Assembly: GCA_025267735.1 (NCBI GenBank) | Contig: CM046297.1 | Span: forward strand, 22,966,011-23,030,010 | Direction: 5' to 3' | Source: Mactra quadrangularis | Taxonomy: Eukaryota; Mollusca; Bivalvia; Venerida; Mactridae | Length of the DNA: 64,000 nt | Shown: positions 22,145-35,041 of the stretch, piece by piece | Numbering within the stretch: the stretch's first letter is position 1 | Layout of the letters: each line of letters opens with the position of its first letter | Position numbers and translations under genes: made by a program | Notes under the pieces: model-generated | The model's input: only the letters and a program-made list of their open reading frames with translations | Databases searched by the model: none | Told to the model about the DNA's origin: nothing

Positions 22145-23555
22145 TAAGTGAATTTGTCCTGCGAATCTTGATATTAGTTATCCTTTTATGTAAAACAGGG
22201 GTTACTGATAGTATGCTATTTTGTTTAAAGATTGTAACACGTCTCGCCTGTAACTCAAATAATTGAATTTATTACTTGGGGCTTTGGCATCGTACTGTTT
22301 TCAATTTTATCATAGAAACTCTTATCTGTTACAAGTGCTTAATGTATTCGTAAAGTATATGATAAAAGTTGAAATATAAAGCTCTACTTTGACAACGGAT
22401 TTGCTACTTCTACCTAGATACATATCAAGTCTGAACTTAAATCATTTTTCATCATTGAATACGAAAACGACAAATCCTAGCTAAGACTATCTTATGAAAT
22501 ATTCAATTTCAATAATTCACCTTTCTAAGTCTGATGCACGCAAAGATACTAACATTTTTCCATATAATAACAGATAGAATTCATATCTGTCTCATATCTA
22601 ACCATCTAACGATTGAAAGTATTAAATTGACAATATCGGTTTCAGACAAAAAAGAAGATATATTTTAATGCATTCGAATCCAGATCTTTTAGATGTAGAC
22701 ATGATTTGTTACAGTATTCAAATGGATACATCACTGTAAGAGCGTTACGAAACATTGCATGATTTCATACTTCCATTCATTATTCACCGTCCTCCAAACG
22801 CCCTTGGACTAATTCCTGTTCTAATGATAACCAATTCACTCTTACTCATGAACAAAAACAAAAGTCACCTGACATTGTAATACAAAATACACATGAACTA
22901 GTAAAAAAATGCTATATGTTTAATTCAATAAAATGATGTACGTGCTTTACCATATTATATCACTGAATGGACAAGTTCACTATTTATTGTACATAAATAT
23001 GGCCTAATGAACGACATGAACTTAAATGCAATAGAATGTCATTCAAGTAACGACGAAACTGGGTGAAAGTGAAATATGTAATAGTCCCCAATACCATACA
23101 GAACTCTCATTTTTAAAGCAAAAAAATAAACTAAAATAACCTCATTTATGCTTAGCCTGTAGCAATTTAAGAGAATCAGTACCCATAAATCTGTCTTCAA
23201 GAGACAAACGATTAGAACAAAATATCAGTTGTAGAATAGAAACATTCAAATCAATTAGCACTAGATTATTCTCAAACTCCTAAATACTTCAAACTTTGCC
23301 TTCAGCGGTATCTTAGTTTGATGTTTGTCTTTGATTTATTTGATGCAAAACTTCCATATAACATGTACTTCTGTATATAGCTCACCATTCTGTTAGCCAG
23401 TAAATTGTAAATGGCTTAGTTTGCGTATCTGTTATTTAAGTAAACATTGAATTTGTTTCTTTTACAGTTGAACCTGTAATGATTAAGTTATTGCGTTTTA
23501 ATACCAAGTAGCAAGTAGATCGCAGAATTATATATTAATCACCGCTTTATGATAA
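22145..23555. other. non-coding stretch
   Basis: AT-rich sequence with no supported gene, RNA gene or structured repeat. Confidence 0.45.
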
Positions 23556-23849
23556 AACCCGGGTAGATAGCGCAGTTGGTAGCGCGCCGGGCTATGGATA
23601 CTCGTGCCCGAGGGGGTGCGGGTTCGAATCCCATCCGGGGAGATTATACCCTTCCATGAAAATTTGACTATAATGTCGATTTTCCTCCATTGATTAGATA
23701 ATATGGAGAAGTTTCCGACCTTGTGGAAGGGTAGGTGAGTACTGGTTATAGACAATAGTCCAGGAAAGCTAGGTTAGGTGCGCTGGACGCCGTAAAATGA
23801 CCAATATTGTGTTGACACGGCGTTAACTCCAATAAATAAATAAATAAAA
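23556..23849 (+). mobile_element. tRNA-derived SINE, family 1, best-preserved copy
   Basis: The head carries TAGCGCAGTTGGTAGCGC (box A) and GGTTCGAATCCC (box B). The body carries CCTTCCATGAAAATTTGAC, GTGGAAGGGTAGGTGAGTAC and GACACGGCGTTAACTCC, and the copy ends in an AATA-type tail (AATAAATAAATAAATAAA). Not a functional tRNA gene: the head runs into the SINE body without a terminator. Confidence 0.85.
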
Positions 23850-23859
23850 CTTTATGATA

Positions 23860-24045
23860 ACCCATCCGATTAGCTAAATCGCTAGAGCGACTAACTAAAT
23901 CTAGGTTCTATTCCCGGCCGGGTCTAGCATACATTCGTGGAATTCGGCCATGGATAAATTCTACGACCATCCACCCGTCTTCTTTTGTACCAAGTAGGTC
24001 AATTGTCAACTACAATCGAGGGTTTGTGCTTGGTATTAGGTTAAA
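23860..24045 (+). mobile_element. diverged tRNA-like SINE
   Basis: Immediately follows the previous SINE. It has a head with TTAGCTAAATCGCTAGAGCG and GGTTCTATTCCCGG, and then CATACATTCGTGG, which resembles the CATACTTTCGTGG of family 2. The 3' border is uncertain. Confidence 0.5.
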
Positions 24046-27000
24046 AGCTTTAGTTCAAAGATCAGGAACATTTAGTTGAACGTCTAACCGCCACGATGTG
24101 AGTGTACGTAAAAATCAAAATTCGGGATGAGCATCATACATTTCATTGCGTGACATTTCGCTATGATAATTACAAAACAAGAATATATATTAAGACTAAT
24201 TCCCAAGCTCTATTTATGTGTTATAAAACTGCCATAATTTTCTTTAGAAATTCTATATTTATGATCTCCAGTCTAGCTAAAAGGACAAAATAATCGTGTA
24301 GCTGAGTTATTACATAGTAATTAATAAAGAATTTTTTAATGTCATTACCTGAAATATAGGTCAAAATCATGACAAGTTTTGACAAGTACATTGTCATAAC
24401 TAGTATCCTTATTATCATTATTAGATTACTTGTTATATAAGTTATTAAATGTGTCTAGTAATACTTTGATTATACAGCACAAAATTGCTGGCATTTTTAA
24501 AAGTACAGAGAGATGGGACAAATATTTTGATACAAATTGTCTAACTTAGTCCTTGATTTGACGTAAAAAAAATAATATAAAATACATGCACTGACCAATG
24601 ATCAAAATATGAATAAAGCACAATGTAAAGACGTAATCAGTCCAGAAGTAGAATAATAAAGAGAAATAGATCAGCTGTTTGATACATGTTTACATAAATA
24701 CTAAAATAAGACCATCCTTTTCGCACGTTAAGGCTATGCCATACCGGAATTTTTATAAGCGTCCGCGTCCGCGTAGGTTTTAAAGTCCTCAATCCAAAAA
24801 AAAAAATTTTGGTGAAATTTTCTTTAATAATTCTGTTGTTCCGGGATTCGATAACTGATATTTCTCAGGAAATACTGATAGTCCTTTTTTGTATATTTGA
24901 TTAATGAAAATGTACATGTTTATGTTGTATATGCTTTTTATAGAATTGTTTTTAGCTTACATTAATGTCATAAACATTCATGTACTACCAAGTACTTATT
25001 TGTGTGAATACTGTCTAGAATGGACATGTGTTTTTGTTTTGTGTGTTTTTGTGAATAGGTACCTAGGTGTGTTAAACTTGAGTTAACGCTTAACAAAATT
25101 CCAATTTGGCAAGACCTAATCATAGAGGATGATTGATATTAAAGTGCAAACATAAATGTATATGAATTATTTCACACAGTTTTAACAGTTTGTTCTATTG
25201 TTTTGTAAACAAGTATTTGTTTCTGTAAAAACATAACTAGTAGCATCCCGTCCTTGGCCTGAGTCATGTACTTTTAAACAATTTTTATTCCATTCTTTCT
25301 GGTTGTAAGAATTCCTTTTCTAATTCAAGGCTGTCTATCATGCTGTTTAGCTGTGACTTTCGTTTACGTTCTTTCAATCTGATAGATTTGTGAAACGCAT
25401 TTCTAGTGTTTCAAATATTCATAAAATTGTTTATGAATATCTAAACAAATGTACTAAACTATTGACAAGCTCTCCCAAATGAATTGTAATATGTTCCAAA
25501 TGAAGCGACGTGAAAACAAAATTTGAAACTATTCATACTAGCTTTAATCTTTCTAGAACTATCTGATAGTGCCAAAATGTGTACACACACTTTATTAATA
25601 GTTTTTAAAGAATACAATGAAGCACAGGGGTACATAATGCATTTTGTCTTGTACAAAATAATAAAGGTGTATTTATGTAAATTGCAGACTGTATTTATAT
25701 CTTACTTTCAAATTTGCACCAACCAAAATATTTCTTTTTCTCGCCTACTCGGGTCTCTGACTGTTTCGATATGAGGGTTACGATCAGGTGATTTTTTTCT
25801 GATTATAATTTTCATGACACAATCATTATGTATAGTAAATTGTTTACATTGTCTTTGTTACCCAATTTGAAAAGAGCCGTCCAATCGCATTCTGTGAATA
25901 ACACCGTCGTCAAATGAGCTTGCAAACCATGATCTAAAAATATAAATTATGAAATCAAGATACTACAAATAGTGTCTCGTCAAGATGAAAGCTATGCTTA
26001 GATTGGTCGACACAAAGGTTACCTCGACGTGACCCTAGGAGTGACCATAAAATATCTTATACGACTGCGGTCTGTAGGATATCTGTTTGCGAAGATTAAC
26101 AAGAATGATACCTCTATTTACCATTTGGATGATATTGCTCGACAGTATGACATTTGGGTTATTGATGTCTACAAATGGAAACCATATATGTGTTATCATT
26201 CGATGTGTTCGGAAGGCAAAGCAGAAGTAATTGATTAACGCTTACATCCAATTATAGCCGTTATGCGTCACAGGTTATGTAAGTTAAGCAATTCCATCAC
26301 TTATGCCGTCGCAACATATAAAAAAGACAAAGGTATAATACAGAATATTACAGTAAACCACTTTAAATCACGCCATAGTCGTTGCCATAATCTATGTTGA
26401 ATCCGCTGATTTTATTCGTGAAATAAACCCCCAAAACATGCATTGGATTTAACCGCATTTAAAGGGGCAAGTTCGGTCCCGTCGGTGATTAGAAAATACT
26501 GAGAAATTTTCATTTTTTTATATAAATGTCATTATTTATTTTCCAAATTTTTAACTACCCTAAAATAATCATGCAATTTACTACATGACTTTCAGGCTGC
26601 TTTTTTTCCAGTGCTTTACTAGTTGCTTTTTTCAGACTCTTATGTTCTTATGTTATTTTGTTATTTTCTGTTATGTTTTAAATTTGAATGTTAGATGATT
26701 CTGTTTATTTTCGGAAAATAGCTTATAAGCTAATGTTTACTATGTTGTATGAAACCGACCTTAAATAAATCTTCTTGTATCTTGAGAAAGAATTTACATT
26801 TGACCTCTTAAACGCATTTAATTGTGTTTTGCTCTTTTAATTCCTATGAAATGCAAATAAAATGCAATGTCGATCAAACATCAGTCAAAAACTAAATATC
26901 CCGGTTTCATTACACGCAACCTTTTAAGCAATTATGTCATTGACCGAAGAAATTGCTTGTTAAGAGAAACTTTTTGTGGTTAGTGAAAAACTCTTTCATG

Positions 27001-30000
27001 TAAATTTTGTGATAATAATTTACTCATTAAAAGAACAGACCAAAATAATTTGAAAATCAATTTGAATAGAAATCTAAATGAATCATTTTTTTAAAAATAG
27101 ATCGTAATTCATTTACACCGAATAAAAACCAAGCGATTTGAACATACGATGTGAATAAACACATTCAGTTTAATGCGCATGGGAAATACGCTCATCATTG
27201 TAATTTCTAAGAAAAGCTTGTTTACAATTCTCAAGTCTTCCTGAGATTTAATTTTCTTTTCATGTCGAAACATGTTTGGTGCTGCAGGAAAATTGTATCC
27301 TTGTACAGAATAATATATCTTAAATGTTTGTCATAAGAAAACAACTTATAATCATAATATTTTGACAATGCAAAAACTGTGTTACCGTCTTTAGTCTTAA
27401 GAGACGGTTTCTGTTAAGAAACAGTACTATAATAATGTAACTAGTTGCAAACGTTTTTCTTTTGTAGCATTAAACATACGAGAATTTTATTTAATTGCCT
27501 TATTTTTATGTTCAATAAGTTTAATTGCATCGATCTTCCGAGAAATAAGACGTCAATTCATAAAGTCTTAAAGCCTAAATAAAACTCCTAAAAACGCCTA
27601 ATATATATATATATATATCTCCCCTCGTATATATAAATATTATTCCTAGGAATTGCACTTGTTACTTTGAATAAGTAACGGTTCATTTCCCACTATCGTC
27701 ATTTACAATGTTCAGGTATGAAACTTCTTTATCTACAAGAAAATTTTGTCTTTATGATAGCCTTATGTATTATATTTTGTACTTAATAAATTAATACTAT
27801 CCTTTTAACTTTATTTCATTTATTGTATAAAATTTTATCAAGAAGTTTACGAACAAATGAATTATGTGCATTTAGAATTTATACAAATAATACAAATTTA
27901 ATATTCACTGTAACTCTAGTATACATCGTAAACACCGCTAAACTAATAAATATAGTTACTTATGAAATGTTTTAATGAAGTTCATTCATCTCATGGGAAA
28001 TTATGATAATTTTGATTCTGAACATGGTACAAAATTGTGTTTCCAGTCAGATTTCTTCAATAACATTATTTTTTTTCCATTGTGTATGTCTGTCACGTTT
28101 TGTCAATGAATGGTACAATCGTCACGTAGATTGTTTTGTTAGCATTTTGGTATATGTAAATAGTCCAGGAGGTTGACACAAAAGCATTGTCTCTCTTAGA
28201 ATATATTTACTACAATTTGCATAATTATTGACATCATGTCTCTCATCAATATGTTTCAGGAAAATGTTTTCATCTTAAACAGAGGTTATTGACATTAGAA
28301 CATTTGCATATTAAAAGCAAATGCATGTCTCGTCAAACATTCAAATGAATTGATTGACATAATTCATTTTTTTTATATAAACGGTCATTGACATTACAGA
28401 GTTTTTCCTTCTGATCTGAGGAACATAACAATTTATCAGATTTAATTGAATTCACATGTCAACATATCAGAGAATTCGGGAACTAACACTTAGGCACTAC
28501 CTCAATATGATTTATTCCTGAAAATAAAAATATCTTAAAAGTTGAAAAGGTTAGCGCATATTTTGCAATATTTTTGGCACGTTTGCTGATGGTCAAGCCA
28601 AATAGGAATTGTCAATGTAAAAGATACAACGGTATACACATACATCAGACATTCTCATGGTGTTTACTTTAATTTTTCCTAATGTTTTACAAGTTATTCA
28701 TCTTTGTAAGTTTAGTCAGTTATAAGTTCTTTTATATGACTTTTATGATATTAAGGTGTTCCATATGTATACAGAGTTACACAGTGACATTGACTTTGTT
28801 TGTCTTTTATAAGTGGCTCTGTCTAGTTGTTGTAAATCGGCTTTGTTGTAATTAGTTTTCTTACGTCAATAAAGTCGATTTAGAAAAGAACTGTTTCTTA
28901 TCAACTGCTATAAAACGATCATTAAACAACACAGTAAATGTATGTTTCTGTTTCGAAGATTTTGTCCGTGCTGATTTTTACTAAAATAAATTCCACCCAT
29001 TGCTGAAATGAATAATGGACATTCTTTTAAAGAAATAGAATACGATCAGTTCTAGTTTATTCAATTTTATGATGTACAGAATTGAATTTTCATTCTCTAA
29101 TGCATGCGACCATTTATAAACATGTTACCATAGCATAATTACATATAAGCCATGTGTGAATGCCACGAGAGCAGGAGCTCACGAAATTGCCCGTTCTTCT
29201 CGCAGAAAATGTGTCGAAGAATGTCTGTGTTCATGAAATTGCAGCCTTGTAGTGCCATGTAGCTACGATAAGTAACTGAACTATCATATTTCACTTAAAA
29301 CTTGAATTGTCATTAGACATTAAGATTTTATTTAACCTGTTTTAACATGATATCATATTCCCTCTTTTAATTTTAAAGTATGTATCGTGTATTATCGTCA
29401 CGTGTTTTGTTATGTCACCATTTGAACAAGAAGACGAAGTTATTTTTTCCAAGAGAACAAAGAATTAAAGCCGTAGATTAAAAATCCATTAAATGTCATT
29501 AAAATATAGTATAGGGTTATGAAAACAGCTTGAATCTAAGATTCTAAAAGATCTTGAATTTCTTTAAAAAGGTATGAGATTAAAAAACCTCCTGCATTTC
29601 TTTTAGATGAAACATTTGAGAATTTCAAATATACCAGGCATCACAAATCTGTATTCATACAATTAGAAAGGAATACCAGTTTGATAACTATTCTATCACT
29701 TTTGTACTCATCTTACTGAATATTTTAAAGTGTGCCTTTAGCTGTCTCATGTATTGTACGTTCGTCTTTGATTAATTGTGATAGAAAACTTGCAATACAA
29801 TCACATAATCGTATATCAGACACTCTGTTTGGTTAGTTTATGTTTGTTTAGCAGTTCATCAACTTAAGCTTATTACTCTTTAAAAATTGTGTTAAGAACG
29901 TCGTTGACCGACAGTACTGGCAAAACCAAACGATAAGCCCGTTGAAAAGTACATCATCATTAAAACAATCAACATTTTTGAATTATTCATTTCTCAATAT

Positions 30001-31053
30001 CGGGAATTTCATTAGACAAGCATGAATGGTAGAGCAAATTGTATTGGTAAAAGTCCAGGTCAACTGTTTCCTTAGACAGCTGCTGCGAAAAAGTTATAGA
30101 GTCTATCTAATATCACAAAATGTGCTCCTTAAGGGACACCTTTTTTGTTTGTTGCCATTTAATATGTTAATCAAAATCAAACGAATGTCAAATAGCCTTT
30201 GTAGCATGGTCATCGACCTAAATTCAACAATTCATATAATACCACACAACTTTCATTCCTTGAACATTGCCTCGACTTTTTGTCGGATCTTTTAAAGTAC
30301 GCATGGATTCAGCTGTTGGCAAAATCTTTTTAGACTATGTAAAATCTAAATGAAACGAATAAATATTTCTGAGCATTTGGTTGACTGCATCTGTTTGTCT
30401 TTCTGACTTTTCTGCCCCACATTAATTTTTTACCAAGGTTCTCCTGTTCTATTCCTTTCATTTTTTATCTAAAGCCAATTCTTAAACTATTGAATTGTCT
30501 TTAGGGAAAACATAGCTGTATAGGAATCCACAATACATTTCATTGTTATTATAGTTACACTTATTATTTTAGCTTGATAGTGAATAAAAAAGATGTACCA
30601 ATAATCACTCGCTAATCCGCTTTTATGTCTCCCAGTACTGAGCTAGTAGGATGAAGTTTATCGCTCAAAGAAATAATAAGGTTGGGCTTTATCTGGTTTG
30701 AACAAAATGCTGAGCTGGCAGTCCAATTATTACCAGTCCAATGTCGAATAATATATTATGTACATAAAAAATGTACATCGGAATTATTTCTTCATTTCTT
30801 CAGAGTGAAGTTTATTAAAGCTTGTAATTACAAATGTTTACAACATGGGATTCGAGACATACACTAATGGTATCAAAGCTTTGTTCGGTTGACATAAGCT
30901 TCAGCTGGTTGTGACAAAGAATTAACTGACCTAAATGTAGGACTAGTTTGAAATAAATCTAATTAAATAAAGATATCAATATTTTGTTCAATCAACTTAA
31001 GCTAAGCCTGTAATTACTAAAAATTTACCATTTAAAACTGCAATTATGCTTAT
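24046..31053. other. 7-kb AT-rich non-coding stretch
   Basis: No supported gene on either strand. Contains an (AT)n run at 27601-27620 and short chance frames, the longest under 90 codons with no family features. Around 24745-24770 there is a small GCGTCCGCGTCCGCG patch. Could hold distal introns or regulatory DNA that cannot be recognised by reading. Confidence 0.4.
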
Positions 31054-31363
31054 TGGTTTTCCTTTCAAACGCAATGCTTTTCTGAGAATAAACGCATTTG
31101 CTTAATTAAGGCTTTAGAGACGATGCTGTTAATCGCATTCAGTTATTCGAAACGTGAAATTTGATTAAGAAGATGCTATTGTCGTGAGTCAACACTCGAC
31201 GAAAGAAATGTCTAGCCATTCAAACATATCCATTATTGTTGTAATTAGCAATTCCCATGTTAAACATTACAGACGTGTTTAGCGTGTAATTAGTATAATG
31301 AGCTAAAGAGCGGGAAACGTTACGTGCAATACATAGAAAGTTTTCTCGTGCAGTAATTATTAA
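31054..31363 (-). repeat. dispersed repeat, copy 2
   Basis: Inverted partner of 6555-6890. Collinear similarity over about 310 bp with many substitutions and small indels. Confidence 0.65.
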
Positions 31364-34360
31364 TTTTATTGTCTATCTCACCCATAAAAACGATATAAAC
31401 AATGATTTTTCCATTTTCTAGCATTTACAAGGGTCTTTTATACCATCTTGATTATTCTGACTGTCCTGTTTTTTTATTTTGTCAAAGTTCACCGACTTCA
31501 TTTTCCTTTTTTAAGTGCTACATTTAGGTAATGGCTGTCTAGTTAGTTTAAAGCTTTTGACTTGTGGTGGAAAGCCTTTATTGTAAAACATGCAAACTAG
31601 AATATTTCCAATGGCGGAATTTATGGTAACATGACTGGTTGAATAGGGAATCAAATAAGTATAAAGGCATGAACATTGCCGCATATATAATAGTAATAAT
31701 ACAGTACCGGTTTGTCGAAAAATATTGTATCAGAGTTTCCGTGAAATTAGTTAGACATTTCCTCCTTGACTTTAGAACTTTGTCATATGAATCTATGCAT
31801 TCCAATGTTGGTTTCTAAAACATAAAAATGTAAAGCCAGGTAATAAATGCAGTGTTAAATAAAAAATAATTTTTGTTTTGTAAGAAGATGTAGCACCGTA
31901 CGTAATCAATAACATTTCGACCTTGTATAGAGACTTGTGAAATGTCACGCAAAAGAAAAATGTACGCAAAACATTCTGGTAAACAATTTCTTATAACTGT
32001 GTGATATATGGATTCTTCTTCATATTACAAAGATTATATTGTTTTTGCTTTGTAATCTGTCATGGTGGGGTATAGTCAAGGTTTCATTGAACAACTTGTA
32101 ATACTACCATTTATCAATAGACATTGTTGATGTTTATTATCTGGCAAATTGTTGCGATACATTTTAAAAAACAATTACGAATTTGTCTTGAATATAACAT
32201 GCAATTAAAATTATGATTCGATTCGGAGAGAGCTTATCTTTCTCTTGCACTTCCTATTTTCGCTAATATAGCAAAGTTTTAAGCTCTTCATCGAGCGCAG
32301 TTTTTAGGGGATGCACTGTTTGGAAGCGTTTTAACAGGGGGGTTCCAAATGTCTTTTCGCGGACTGTTGCAAATCCTCATTAAAATTTGTCGCGGAGTAT
32401 TACATTCGGCTGCGCGTGCGCAATTAAAGGGCCAATTACTACTTCAATTAATACAGTCCGCGATATACGCGTTAGCAAGCAAAGGAAATGCATGCTGTTT
32501 GTGAAATTGAAGTATGCTTAATCTGGTTAATGTAAGGAGAAGATCCCTTGTATCGCTTCTGTTTGTTATATAATCCTGTGTTTTTATACGTTCTATCAAA
32601 ACCCCATGTCTAACAGCGCTAAAGCCCTTTGATAATTTTGTGCCAGAGTATAGATGGCTTTAGTTAATACTACTTTCAAACCAAGATTGTTTTGAACATG
32701 GGATATGCAAAAACTTTCAAACGATTTGTAACAAAATTTTACGTGATTTTACGCAGGGGTTATGTATTAAATTTGACCTTCACATTCCATTAATAGACCA
32801 GCATGTTTATTCCTTGGAACCTTGAACTAAATCCCTACCACAAGTATTTTTATTTGCTATAAATCATTTTATTATCCTATATTCTGCTTTCAGCTTGTCT
32901 TACCAGGTGTAAACTTGTAGCAGAGGTTATTAAGTGAACGATGGTGACAATTCTTCAATGCACAGGAGAGTAAGTAAATATCTTCTTGACAGAGTTATAA
33001 ATTTGTTTTAAATCTTCGGATTTTCTGCGGCTTTCTGAAGCAATAGACACAAGATATTTTCAATCGTTAGAATATTTAAGGTACTATTTACTGACTAGTT
33101 TAAGCCACTCAAATACAATGTTTATGTCGTGTTAATCACGCACTACTGTTTTCACTTTTTATCATCATTTTAAACTATAACTTTGAAAGAATAGATGTAA
33201 GCTATTTCAGAAGATTTGTCATTATTAGTATCATCAATTGCTTTCAGCGCGATATAACCTTTCTGTGATGATGCGCCGTCAAAACCCAAACAAACGAACA
33301 AACAATCAGTACATTTGTTACCTTCTTTAAGTTTGATTACAAAAATAAAATAAACGGCCATTCTCTAACCTACCGCTGTATCAAGCTGGGCAGTTGCCAA
33401 CCACTGTCGTAGGTATGTCCTTTGTGCTTACTAAAAATCTTAAGTCCAGAGATTTTGAAATGTTAGAGATTATGAGTATAATGACTGACCTCAGAGATAT
33501 GACATAGGAACATGTTGAAATGCGACGTAAATCATCATACAGCACAGTAGATAAGATTTGCGAAGTTTCTTAATATCATATTGTCATTTTTACCATCATA
33601 TTAAATTGCTAGATAAATTGACATTGAGATATTGACGATATGGAAACTAAATATGTGTTATTAGCGGATAGTCAAAGGGCAAAGCAATAACTATTATTTA
33701 ATGTTTAATATAAATAAGCAATTATAGACAGACAGACAGACATGGCTTCTGGTAACGCAGTTGACTAAACTTTAATGTATAAGATATGTATTAGATACTG
33801 ATGGAAATGATAATGAAAAGTTAACTTAAAACCTATTCAATGACCAGACACTTAGATTGTGCAAGATATTCTCTTTCAGTACGGACAGCAAGACTTGATA
33901 TAATATATATTCAATCTTTATCCGCAGTTGTTGGTATGATTTCATCAAAATATGTAAATGTATCTATTTCAGTACGATAGTGTTAGTGGCTATTCGCTAC
34001 AACTACATTAAATTTCTATCTTTAATTGACTTGTTTTATGATACGATTCTATAATGTATATATTCTCCCCCTTAACGCAAAAAAGTATATATAAGATTTA
34101 AGAACCATATGGTTTCTATGGGCATTAGGTGGACGAATTTTGTAAAGTGTAAAGGTTTATCTATTCAGCAATTATTCTGTGATGTTAGATCAAACCCCGA
34201 AATGGTACAATGTATATTTATATGGGAAACGATTTTTATCATATGTATATCGTAAATTATATTGGCGGCTTACTTATGACCTACTCAAAATGGAAAGCGC
34301 GAGTTTTGTTACTGTCTCATAGTACACGTGAAAGTATGAAAGGCATATATATATTCAAAT
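31364..34360. other. non-coding stretch with repeat fragments
   Basis: At 32365-32475 there is a diverged inverted copy of the end of the tandem unit seen at 42.5-44.0 kb (GCGCACGCGCAGCC and CGCGACAAATTTTAAT on the minus strand). A SINE-tail fragment lies at 33240-33302 (minus) and a degenerate SINE-like segment at about 33368-33520. A short ACAG tandem run lies at about 33727-33742. No gene seen. Confidence 0.45.
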
Positions 34361-34363
34361 CAT

Positions 34364-34369
34364 TTTATT
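34364..34369 (-). terminator. candidate poly(A) signal of the channel gene
   Basis: AATAAA on the minus strand about 175 nt downstream of the channel stop codon. It is the first match I see there. Assignment is by position only. Confidence 0.4.
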
Positions 34370-34541
34370 ACCAAATTCGTTTGAGTTATTACATAATGTA
34401 CATGGTGTAATTAAAAATACGCCAATGGGCAAACATGTCAAGTTGTGTATGAAATGGAGACTGAATTGTAGCCGCCCAAGACGTAGGAGGAGTGTTCATT
34501 CCTGAAGCGGTCTGCATTTATAAATTTGTTTACGAGACCTG

Positions 34542-35041
34542 TCATATATAAAGTATTAGAATAAATACTATTGTGAGACAAACAAAGAGAACTAAAGAAA
34601 TTATAAGAAATATCCTATCTAACATTTCTGCAATCTCAATCCAAGAATATTCGTATTTTATCAACACAGAAGTTGATGTCGTCGACTCGTCTGCTGATGA
34701 CGTACGTGTGAAAATCTCTGCTGTCGTCCTCGTGCTTGCCGCGCTTTTTATCCGGTCGAATTCATTACGTGTACGCCATCCTGATTCATTGGATGGACTA
34801 ACACGTGATCTTTTTGACGTCATAGTTGCCATTGATGACGTCACTTTATCATGTTCTTCGTCCTCTACAGTTTGCTTTCGGCAGCACTTGCAAGCCAGAC
34901 GAACTAGAACTGTACGAGTGAATGTTTGTATACCAGACGACACGGGTTTCTCAGTCTGCTCATTATGATAAATATGAAGTACAAAAAGTGCCATTAACAG
35001 CTGAAGAATGTTTGAAATCAGTAGTAACAACAAAAAAGTAC
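34542..35041 (-). CDS. channel gene last exon: M3, cytoplasmic loop, M4
   Basis: Acceptor TATTTCAG precedes 35041. The first two bases complete a Gly codon begun in the previous exon. M3 reads as a hydrophobic run around ISNILQLLMALFVLHIYHN, with the family's FVLxxxH ending. The loop is Ser/Thr- and Arg-rich with a CKCCRK patch. M4 begins WIEIAEMLDRIFL, matching the conserved LDRIF of nicotinic M4. The stop TGA is at 34542-34544. Confidence 0.88.

Noticed and set aside
23556..23640. tRNA gene
   Set aside because: Boxes A and B are present, but the sequence continues into a SINE body seen at several other places. The same applies to 2440-2513 and 17570-17645.
34815..34843. Two perfect TGACGTCA sites
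   Set aside because: They lie inside the coding exon of the channel loop and arise from Val-Thr-Ser and Met-Thr-Ser codons. No promoter context.
34573..34968. 131-codon plus-strand frame
   Set aside because: Antisense to the last channel exon, which has strong family and splice support.
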